Of a stretch of DNA of 64,000 bases, positions 57,019 through 64,000 are shown piece after piece. A program made the position numbers and the translations under genes. How positions within the stretch are numbered: position 1 is the stretch's first letter; every line of letters starts with the position of its first letter. The stretch is from Hippopus hippopus (Eukaryota; Mollusca; Bivalvia; Cardiida; Cardiidae): positions 30,860,122 through 30,924,121 of the forward strand of contig OX328101.1 of the NCBI GenBank assembly GCA_946811185.2, written 5' to 3'. The notes beneath the pieces were generated by a model. It was not told the origin of the DNA and ran no database searches. It saw only the letters and a program-made list of their open reading frames with translations.

Positions 57019-57085
57019 GGGTAGGGATTTTGAGGGACAAACATTACCATTTTATGCCCTTGGTATTAGTTCAGTTATACATCCA
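57019..57085 (+). CDS. CPOX: CPOX coding exon 6
   Basis: One base plus 22 codons encode GRDFEGQTLPFYALGISS then VIHP, matching LPFCAMGVSSVIHP. The acceptor TTTTTTCAG is strong; the donor is GTAAGT, phase 0. Two decayed upstream copies of this exon and its acceptor lie in the same frame; the nearer has its own intact TTTTTTCAG exactly 81 nt upstream (see findings). Confidence 0.94.
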
Positions 57086-57121
57086 GTAAGTATTGCTTTC
57101 CATTTAACTTGTTTCTACTGA

Positions 57122-57425
57122 GGCTGGTAGCTTAGTTGGTGATATACAGGGCTTGAAACCAAGGGTTGTTGGATCTGATCCCCAGCTTGGCCAGTTTCTT
57201 TCTGAGGATTGATGATGGTATTGTGACATGATTCATTTCTCTCTCACAGATGGCCATTCTTTTGACTTTGGTTATGTGGGAAAGCAGTAAGTGGCTTTGG
57301 AAGAATATTGATTGAAGTACTGGTAAAAGAAATTCCAAAAAAGCATGATAGGTGCACTGGCTTCAGTGATATAGCTGAAATAATATTGAAAATGGTGTTT
57401 AACTCCACACAAACAAAGAAACATT
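57122..57425 (+). repeat. tRNA-derived SINE family 1
   Basis: A-box-like GGTAGCTTAGTTGGTGAT, B-box-like GTTGGATCTGATCCCC, body AGGTGCACTGGCTTCAGTG, tail GTGTTTAACTCCACACAAAC. Confidence 0.75.
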
Positions 57426-57495
57426 AACTCGTTACTATACAACTATGCAGTAACTCCAGTTTCCCTCGTTTTCTTATCTTTATATACAGAACACT

Positions 57496-57708
57496 GCCGT
57501 GCCCCGGTAGCGCAGTCGGTAGTGTACAAGACTTGGGAACAGGGGAACTGACTTGGCCAAATTCTTTTTGAGAAGATATGATGGTCATTTCAACAGGATT
57601 CATTCCTCTCTCACTGCTGATCATTGGTTCTACAATGGTAATGAGCGAAAGCAATATAACTGAAATAATGTTGAAATGGCAATAATCACCATGTAATCAT
57701 TAAATACA
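57496..57708 (+). repeat. tRNA-derived SINE family 1, shortened
   Basis: GGTAGCGCAGTCGGTAGTG head; the middle is deleted between ATGGTAATGAGCGAAAGCA and ATATAACTGAAATAATG. Confidence 0.7.
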
Positions 57709-57725
57709 GAAATCTTCTTGCACCT

Positions 57726-58462
57726 TAACTTTTTACCAAACAACTGAATTTTTGACTTGACCAAATTGAAAGGTTTTGCAGAAGACAACTGAAATGCTGC
57801 TTGAAAGATGATCTTTGTCTTTGAAATGGTCGAAAACATTGTGGGATAGAGGAGAAAATGCTGGTTATCAGCATTTTCTCCTTTTACCACAATGTTTTCA
57901 AAAGCTTTATTTCTCAGGGACATGAAAACCCCGGGATTGTTTGGTAAAGGGTTACATTGTTTCCACACAACTAAATTTGTGAATTGTCCAAATGGAAGGA
58001 ATTTGCAGATGACAAAATTTAATTAGATATGGCTTATATGACTTGTCCTTGAAAGGTTAAAAAATGTTGAGGGAAGCAAAGAAAATCCTGGTTATCAGCA
58101 TTTTCCCTTTTTCCCCACAATATTTTTTAAAAATCTTTCTATCTCGGGGTTGTTAAAACTTGGGGCTATGCGGTAAAGGGTAAAATAATTTCCATGCTAC
58201 AAAATTTCAGACTTTTCCATATTGAAAGCTTTGGCAGAAAAACAATTCTTAAATGATAAAATTTGTTGTCAGAAAAGGTGGTAAATATTGTGGAAAAAAG
58301 AAGAAAATGTTGGTACAAAGGAACAGAAGTCTTTTGACAGGGTAGAAAACATGGGATATGGAGAAAATGCTGTTTACCAGGACTTTCTCCATTTCAAACA
58401 ATGTTTTCAAAAGACTTCTTCTTTAGGGGTGTTAAAACACAGGATTGTTAGTTAAAGGGCTA
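57726..58462 (-). mobile_element. Four Fam-A copies, decaying downstream
   Basis: 57726-57953 near complete; 57960-58184; 58195-58315 (left half); 58316-58462 (right part). All are inverted. Confidence 0.7.
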
Positions 58463-58688
58463 ATGGCAAGTCGCAAGCTATCCTGTACAGTAATGGATTA
58501 TGGATATTATGAAATCTATGGGCAAGTTTTTTACACTTTATGAATACATAGATACTACTATTTGTGAGTATTATATAATGTGGTATTTCTTCTTTAGGGT
58601 AGTGATATGGGGTCAAAATATATATTTTAAGTTAATGGGAAGAACAGGTCCTCAATAAGAATTAGTTATACTGTACTTTTTGAAAAAG

Positions 58689-58888
58689 TGATTTAATGTG
58701 TCTGCAAAAAGTATCAACCGATATCAGCCCGCACAGTCCATACAGGCTGACATGTGTTGAAACCATCTGCTATCAGTAAATATTTGGCATGTCAAAGGAC
58801 CACTCTACCTCATGATCCAGCCTGCTTTTAGATAAAATGGATCTAGTTTATGCTACAACTTGCTTAGTATAATTTATGATGATACTAA
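58689..58888. mobile_element. Family D foldback MITE, degraded
   Basis: TTTAATGTGTCTGCAAAAAGTA, the TCAGCCCGCACAG/CAGGCTGACATG hairpin and GGCATGTCAAAGGACCA match 22940-23000 and 17990-18090. Confidence 0.55.
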
Positions 58889-58889
58889 A

Positions 58890-59118
58890 TTAACCCTTTC
58901 CCAGACAATAAAGTTTCAGACTAGTCCAAATTGAAAGCAGTTGCGGACAACAAAATAATTATGACTGAAAGATTGAAATTTGTTTTGAAAAGGGTAAAAA
59001 ACATTGTGGGAAAAGGAGAAAATGCTGATTATCAGCATTTTCTCCTTTTCCCACAATGTTTTCAACAGGCTTCTTTCTCAGAGGCAATAAAAGTTGGCAT
59101 TGTATCGTAAAGGGTTAA
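58890..59118 (-). mobile_element. Fam-A complete inverted copy, TTAA both sides
   Basis: CCCTTTCCCAGACAATAAAG to CGTAAAGGGTTAA. The core 58999-59063 has GCTGATTATCAGC at the centre. The exon 7 acceptor is 80 bp on. Confidence 0.8.
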
Positions 59119-59198
59119 GCCTTTTTTCCCACAGTGCCCCTCAAATAAAGTCAGCCTGCGCATATCAAAAGGCATCCAATCATTCTTTTTCAAAACAG

Positions 59199-59324
59199 AA
59201 AAATCCCTTTGTTCCGACTGTCCATTTCAACTATCGATACTTTGAAGTTGTTGACAGTGCTGGAAAAAGACACTGGTGGTTTGGTGGTGGAACTGACCTC
59301 ACACCAACATATTTGGAGGAGGAG
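59199..59324 (+). CDS. CPOX: CPOX coding exon 7 (active-site exon)
   Basis: Forty-two codons encode [39 protein letters not shown] and EEE. It holds the conserved His, Arg and Asp residues tied to substrate binding and catalysis in human CPOX (His in PTVHFNY, Arg in NYRYF, Asp in GGTDLTP). The acceptor AAACAG starts 80 bp after a Fam-A copy; the donor is GTTTGT. The 3' end of the exon is followed by four decayed tandem copies of itself in intron 7. Confidence 0.97.
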
Positions 59325-59610
59325 GTTTGTATATTGTTCAAAGGGGACTTGGGTACGGAAGTGACCTCACAGCTAGGTATTAGGTAGAGGCATGTTTATG
59401 TTTCAAGGGTTTTTGGGGTGGCATTGACTCCAAACCTTCAGTTTAAAAGAGGTTTCTATATCTTTCCAAGAGATTTGGGGGTGGGGGGGGGGCGTGGAGC
59501 TGACCTCACACCTATGTTTTTGGAAGGGGAGGTTTTTATGTTGTCCCAATTGCTTTGGAATGGAACTGACCTCTTACCTACATAATTATTTGGAATTGGA
59601 GGATTTGCAT
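59325..59610 (+). repeat. Decayed tandem copies of the 3' end of CPOX exon 7
   Basis: The exon text GGAACTGACCTCACACC (59290) recurs as GGAAGTGACCTCACAGC (59358), GGCATTGACTCCAAACC (59421), GGAGCTGACCTCACACC (59497) and GGAACTGACCTCTTACC (59563), each followed by GGAGG/AGAGG and TTT.TAT. Periods are 63-76 bp. Confidence 0.75.
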
Positions 59611-59664
59611 AATGATCCAGCAAGACGGTTTATTTTACTTTGGACATGTCAGTTTGCCAATTTG

Positions 59665-60030
59665 GTGGTCAATTATTATTCTTGGAGTTATTGCCTTTTG
59701 TTATTTTACAAATTAGATCTTTGTCCGAAGCATAACCTCTAAAAGTATAAAAGCTATTAACTTCAAACTTAATATGCAGATAGATGAAATTGGGGACGAG
59801 TGCACTGCACAAGATTCATAACTTTGTCCTGATTATTTTTGGAGTTACAGCCCTTTGTTACTTTAAACATTGGATTTTTTCCTGGAGCAGAACTTGTAAA
59901 GTATAAAAGCTATTGACTTCAGACTTCATATACAAATAGATCATTTTAAGGACAATTGTAGTGCACAAGATCCTTAACTCTGTTGTCATTCTTTTTTGGA
60001 GTTATTGCTCTTTGTTATGCTCTTTGCTCT
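59665..60030 (+). repeat. Tandem repeat, about 155 bp, 2.4 copies
   Basis: GGAGTTATTGCCTTTTGTTA, GTATAAAAGCTATTAACTTC and GTGCACTGCACAAGATTCAT recur with the same spacing. Confidence 0.7.
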
Positions 60031-60290
60031 ACATTTTCCCCTTTTCCCACAATGTTTCCAACCCTGTCAGAGAACTGCACTTCATTTGAATCAATTTGAA
60101 GTTGGCGCCGCCAGTTACTTTCAGTTTGTAAGGAAAAAAGAATTGTTGTCTGGTGAGAGATTAATGATATTGAAAAACATTAAGGAAAAAGGAACTGTTG
60201 CTTGTTACAACTGATGGTTCCTTTTTCTACAATATATACAAAAGATAGTCTACAGCATGGGCATGAAAACATGTCATTTTATGGTTAAGC
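60031..60290. mobile_element. Fam-A remnants
   Basis: 60035-60163 is the right part of a direct copy (CCCCTTTTCCCACAATG, GTTGTCTGGTGAGAGATTAA). 60163-60290 is a degraded hairpin ending TTTTATGGTTAA. They lie just upstream of exon 8. Confidence 0.5.
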
Positions 60291-60323
60291 AGTTTATCTA
60301 TCTGTAGCTTTGTATCTTTTCAG

Positions 60324-60435
60324 GATGTTGTGCATTTTCATCAAACATTAAAGACAGCATGTGATAAACATGGGTCGGAATACTACCCAAAATTTAAAAA
60401 ATGGTGTGACGAATATTTCTTTATCAATCATAGAG
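60324..60435 (+). CDS. CPOX: CPOX coding exon 8
   Basis: Thirty-seven codons plus 1 nt encode [33 protein letters not shown] and INHR. The block K-F-K-K-W-C-D-x-Y-F-F-I is a CPOX hallmark. The acceptor is TTTTCAG and the donor GTATGA, phase 1; the split Gly codon is completed by exon 9. Confidence 0.97.
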
Positions 60436-60973
60436 GTATGAGGACTCTCTTTAAGTCACTTTATATGCTATATACCTTATGTGTATGGAATATTATGTTG
60501 CAGTAACATTCCTGGTACTTGTATTTGTTTTGAACTACATGGGAAAAATTAATATCATGCAAGACCAAAGATTAAGCCATATGGCAAAATTTTGCTACAC
60601 AGCAAGAGGCAGATACAAGCTCTAGGTAAGTTACTGCCACGTAATATTCCATATGTTTAGAAATTATAACAAATACTGGTTTAATTGATGAATACTTCTT
60701 TTTATGAATAGTGGATGAATATTACAAGATAGCCTTACGATCAATCAATTCAGAAAGAGGGCTTAATGCAGTCAGCATGAGGGTTACATCACATGACCAT
60801 ATTTGACAATGTGTAGACATGGATTTTTTTTCCCTTATGTCTGTTTTTGTCTGTGTGTGATGCTTGTATTTGAACCTGAAAATAGAGTAGGGTGCTATGT
60901 AAAAAAAACTGGTCATTATGGGTAATATGGATAAGTTTGTGTGGTGCCTGGCACAGTCATGTTTATTACAAAC
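60436..60973. other. No recognisable feature (CPOX intron 8)
   Basis: AT-rich intron sequence without any repeat of this window. Confidence 0.4.
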
Positions 60974-61621
60974 CCTTAATCAGACAACAAAATTTTGGAC
61001 TATTCCAAAATCAAAACAATTGCAGTTGACAAACTAACTGTTGCTCAAATGATGGAATTTGTCTATGATTAGGTATGAAATACTGTGGGAAAATGAGAAA
61101 ATACTAGTTACCAGCACAGCACATAAGAGACATTCAAACTTTGCTTCTTGATGACAGGTGCTTGCATAGTACAGGAACATTTCATCATGTTTGCAGTCTT
61201 TGAGAACTCAATGTATACTTACAAAGCATTTGAAGACATCAAAATAAACATAATTCAAAAATTAAAATTCTTTTTGGGATGGTTAGAAAATATTGTGGGA
61301 AAAGGAGAGAATGCTGGTTACCAGCATTTTCTCCTTTTCCCACAATGTTTTTAAAGGCTTTTTCTTCAGGGTTGTTGAAACTTGTGATTGTGTGGTAATG
61401 GGTTAATTCTTTACCACATAATCCCAACCCTTACAAAGGAAGTTTTTAAAAACATTGTTGAAAAAGGAGAAAATGCTGGTAATCATCTTTTTCTCCTTTT
61501 CCCACAGTGTTTTCTAACCTTGTAGAAAAAAATCCAATTATATGATTCACATGTAATTTTTGGTCTGAAATTGCTTTTAATTTGGAGAACTCTAAAATTA
61601 TGTCTTTGGGAAAAGAGTTAA
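60974..61621. mobile_element. Three Fam-A copies
   Basis: 60974-61125 inverted left part; 61190-61406 inverted with one core mismatch (61287-61352); 61403-61621 direct, sharing the TTAA at 61403-61406. Confidence 0.7.
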
Positions 61622-61767
61622 TGCAGGTTGCTTACTTGAAAGAGGTGGTCACTAAGACAGGCTTTACTACAATGTACTTATGGGATCTGAATAAAATCAG
61701 GTAGACTTAGACAGAAAATCTGACTACAATTGATAGGAATCTATGGCCTTTTTTGGGTGGTTTTCAA

Positions 61768-61890
61768 AATTATTTCAGTTATATCGCGACATAAAGTGTA
61801 CCTATCCATGCATTCCTGTCATTTCTTTTACCAGCACTACACACAGTATCTTCCCAAGCTACTGGCTGCTTTCCCCCATTACCATAGGCC
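61768..61890 (-). repeat. SINE family 1 body fragment
   Basis: TTTCAGTTATATCGCGAC, GTGTACCTATCCATGCATTC and ACTGGCTGCTTTCCCCC in reversed order of the plus-strand copies. Confidence 0.6.
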
Positions 61891-62043
61891 TTAACTCTGT
61901 AACACACAACATGGATACCGTAATTATTATATTTAAATGAAAAAACTCTTTTAAAGTATCTTTACAATTTCCATGTTATAGGATTGTAAATATTGTGCAG
62001 AAAAGGTGACATGTCTTAAGTTAATATGTTACTTTCTAAGAAC

Positions 62044-62433
62044 ATTCTACTGAAAGCATTTGCAGATGGTAAATCAGAAGTGCCTCACATAATGAAATTC
62101 ATCTCTGAGAAGGTAGAAAGCATTGTTGGAAAAGAAGAAAATACTTGTTACCAGCGTTTTTTTATTTGTCTCACATTGTTTTTAAAAGCCTTCTTCCTTA
62201 CTTTTGTTTAACTCTACCAAACAACAAAAGTTTGGACTGGACCAAATTCAGAGCATTTGCAGATGAAAAATTAATTGTTGTTTCTAGGACGATTTCTGTC
62301 TTTGATAGGGGAAAAAAATTGTGGGAAAAGGAGAAAATGCTGGTTTCCAGCATTTTCTCCTTTTCCAACAATGTTTTCAGAAGACTACTCTTTCAGAGTC
62401 GTTAAATGTCAGGATTGTGTGGTAAAATGTTAA
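62044..62433 (-). mobile_element. Two Fam-A copies sharing one TTAA
   Basis: 62044-62211 is degraded. 62208-62433 runs from TTAACTCTACCAAACAAC to GATTGTGTGGTAAAATGTTAA with one mismatched core position near the centre. Confidence 0.7.
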
Positions 62434-62486
62434 ACATGGTAACGTTGGTTAAAAGGGTAAAGGAAACAAGTAGTTCCATCCCAGCC

Positions 62487-62745
62487 CGCCCGGGTGGCTC
62501 AGTGGTGAGCGTGTCGGACTTATGACCTGGTGGTTGTGAGTTCGATACCCGGTTCAGGCGAACTTTCTTTCCGGCGTATTTTCGCCTCTCACCTCAGCTG
62601 AAGCATGTGAGAAAAGTAGTCGGTGGCTTTGGAAAGAAAGTTGTGTTAGTACTGGTGTGAGAAGGCCAGGAAACACGTGTGCATCACCGACCGCCATGAT
62701 ATGACCTCAGCTGTTAAAGTGGCGTTAAACCCCAATACAACAACC
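62487..62745 (+). repeat. tRNA-derived SINE, youngest-looking copy
   Basis: Head GGGTGGCTCAGTGGTGAGCG and GGTTGTGAGTTCGATACCCG (A and B boxes), body ending GGCGTTAAACCCCAATACAA. The 5' half could pair like a tRNA D arm and T arm, but no full cloverleaf. Confidence 0.75.
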
Positions 62746-62814
62746 ATCAAGTTCCATCCCAACATGAGGAACACTTTTCTGAAGTTCCTGTTGGTAGGCT
62801 GTAACAATAGCTCA

Positions 62815-63044
62815 TTAACTCTTTACCAAACGACAAAATTTAAGACAGGACCAGATTCAAAGCATTTGCAGACAACAAAATAAACATGGCTCAAAAAATT
62901 GAAATTTGTTTTGGGAAGGGTAGAAAACATTGTGGGAAAAGGAGAAAATGCTGGTTACCAGCATTTTCTGCTTTTCCCACAAAGTTTTCAAAAGGCTTTT
63001 TCTTCAAGGTCGTTAAAACTCAGGATTGTGTGGTATAGAGTTAA
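62815..63044 (-). mobile_element. Fam-A complete inverted copy abutting the CPOX exon 9 acceptor
   Basis: TTAA (62815-62818) to TTAA (63041-63044), 230 bp, core 62926-62992 with two mismatches. Only GTTTTTCTTTCCTTACAG separates it from exon 9. Confidence 0.85.
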
Positions 63045-63062
63045 GTTTTTCTTTCCTTACAG

Positions 63063-63142
63063 GGGAAAGTAGAGGTGTTGGAGGTATTTTCTTTGATGAT
63101 TTTGAAGAAGGTGGTCCAGACCACTCATTTGACTTTGTATCC
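63063..63142 (+). CDS. CPOX: CPOX coding exon 9
   Basis: Two bases plus 26 codons encode ESRGVGGIFFDDFEEGG then PDHSFDFVS. R-G-x-G-G-I-F-F-D-D is the family's signature. The acceptor TTACAG lies 18 bp from the end of a TTAA-flanked Fam-A copy (62815-63044), so the whole pyrimidine tract sits between MITE and exon. The donor is GTAAGT, phase 0. Confidence 0.97.
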
Positions 63143-63326
63143 GTAAGTTTGTATTGTTTATTGACTCAATCACTAAATTTTGTCATACAACCATCAGCTG
63201 ATGGCTGTCAGTATCGCTGTTTTGATTAAAACATTGCAGTGTTGTCATAGCCCTATTGTAGTAGTCTTTGATTTGTAAAACTTTCACATTTTCTGATATC
63301 TCTGTCTATACTAAAGATATTTGAGT

Positions 63327-63475
63327 GGCACTCTGGCTAAAGGAGGTTTAATGCATCTGGGCAATGCAAGATACCAAGCAAGTCGTCATATATGTAGGGA
63401 TTCATAAAAATCCATTTTCTATAATACTTAATCATGAGATACACTGGTCCTTTGACATGTAGAAAATTGAACCAC
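63327..63475. mobile_element. Family D foldback MITE, truncated
   Basis: GGCACTCTGGCTAAAGGAGG, TTTAATGCATCTGGG and TCCTTTGACATGTAGAAAAT match the left part of 17872-18150. Confidence 0.55.
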
Positions 63476-63555
63476 ATTTAATTTGTTGTCTGCAAATGTT
63501 TTCAACCTGAAAGTACGATAGTATATTTATTTTTGATTTCTTTTTTTTTTTTCAG

Positions 63556-63635
63556 TCATGTGCATCAGCTGTGATACCATGTTACATACCACTTGTACAG
63601 AAAAACAAAGATAAAGGGTACTCACTTGCAGACAG
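63556..63635 (+). CDS. CPOX: CPOX coding exon 10
   Basis: Twenty-six codons plus 2 nt encode SCASAVIPCYIPLVQKNKD then KGYSLAD, matching SCARAVVPSYIPLVKKH. The acceptor TTTTTTTCAG is strong and the donor is GTCTGT, phase 2. The following family text ([20 protein letters not shown]) is not seen before position 64000, so at least one more exon lies outside. Confidence 0.95.
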
Positions 63636-63716
63636 GTCTGTACCTTTGACTCAATTTTTACTCCTTCACTGGTGATAGTATAGTAAGTCTTTTTTTCCTG
63701 CAAAATTTCTTTTCCA

Positions 63717-64000
63717 TATTACAGAGCCTTTGAATTCTCCAACTTGTAAGCATTAGCAGACAAATCAGATATGGCTCAGATGATAAACATTGTCTTAACC
63801 CTTTACCACACAGCAAAATTTAAGACCTATCCAAATTGAAAGCATTTGCAGACGACAATTTCATAGTGGCTCAAATGACGCAACTTTTCTTTGATAGGGT
63901 AGAAAACTTTGTGGGAAAAGGAGAAAATGCTGGTTACCAGCATTTTCTCCTTTTCCCACCATGTTTTCAAAAGGCCTCTTCTTCAGGGGCGTTAAAAGGT
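63717..64000 (-). mobile_element. Fam-A fragment and a copy cut by the window end
   Basis: 63717-63785 is a degraded long arm. 63795 onward is TTAACCCTTTACCACACAGC with a core (63901-63967) mismatched at two sites; the right end lies beyond the window. Confidence 0.75.

Larger units (their letters stand above)
40367..63635 (+). other. CPOX: Coproporphyrinogen-III oxidase gene, all but the 3' end
   Basis: Ten plus-strand exons join in phase to 315 codons of oxygen-dependent CPOX. The enzyme oxidatively decarboxylates two propionates of coproporphyrinogen III to vinyls, giving protoporphyrinogen IX, in the mitochondrial intermembrane space of animals. In order: basic presequence (residues 1-31), hydrophobic anchor-like stretch (about 32-50), [36 protein letters not shown], the His-Arg region [10 protein letters not shown] (183-200), [14 protein letters not shown] (209-222) with the Asp corresponding to the catalytic one, the [10 protein letters not shown] block, GVGGIFFDD, and CASAVIPCYIPLV. 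The family C-terminus ([14 protein letters not shown] onward, about 70 residues) lies outside. Introns run from 0.4 to 9.3 kb, inflated by repeats. The gene looks intact; no key residue is missing. Confidence 0.97.

Noticed and set aside
62487..62560. Functional tRNA gene
   Set aside because: A and B boxes are present, but there is no paired acceptor stem; it is the head of a SINE. The same holds for the heads at 20795, 27440, 30230, 39716, 57122 and 57496.

Overview
This is a 64 kb piece of an animal nuclear genome, AT-rich and dominated by introns and repeats. It probably comes from a bivalve mollusc. That is an inference from the repeat types (tRNA-derived SINEs whose tails end in a CAATCAATCA-like string, tandem-repeat elements bounded by a GGCC palindrome and a TTCG hairpin, very many short foldback elements) and from the metazoan proteins encoded.

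There are two protein genes, arranged head to head. On the minus strand, 38605 down to 14663, lie the first six coding exons (206 codons) of tomosyn / syntaxin-binding protein 5, a WD40-propeller regulator of SNARE-driven exocytosis; its remaining exons lie beyond position 1. On the plus strand, 40367 to 63635, lie ten coding exons (315 codons plus 2 nt) of coproporphyrinogen-III oxidase (CPOX), the antepenultimate heme-synthesis enzyme; its C-terminal 70 or so residues lie beyond position 64000. All exon junctions have AG/GT borders and matching phases. The 1.76 kb between the two start codons should hold both promoters. Nothing suggests that the two proteins work together.

Everything else is repeat. 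The commonest family, called Fam-A here, is a TTAA-flanked foldback MITE of about 230 bp. It has CYCTTTACCA-type ends and a 67-bp central palindrome, and about 60 full or broken copies lie in both orientations. Other layers are: tandem-repeat Helentron/pearl-like elements (1.7-2.8, 5.4-5.8, 8.2-9.7, 14.8-15.8 and 52.8-55.1 kb); other tandem arrays (19.6-20.8, 30.4-31.8, 43.3-44.5 kb); two tRNA-derived SINE families; at least three further foldback families; and DNA transposons with clear inverted ends (12.5-13.7, 13.8-14.5, 42.4-47.7, 47.8-49.3, 54.0-54.5 kb), several nested inside one another.

The most unusual points are that the Fam-A palindrome is identical between copies whose flanks have diverged; that two CPOX exons have decayed tandem copies next to them, one giving a possible in-frame alternative splice acceptor; that MITE ends lie within about 25 bp of two CPOX splice acceptors; and that a 200-bp hairpin lies just upstream of CPOX exon 5. 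I found no credible undescribed multi-gene system, CRISPR array, rRNA or functional tRNA gene.
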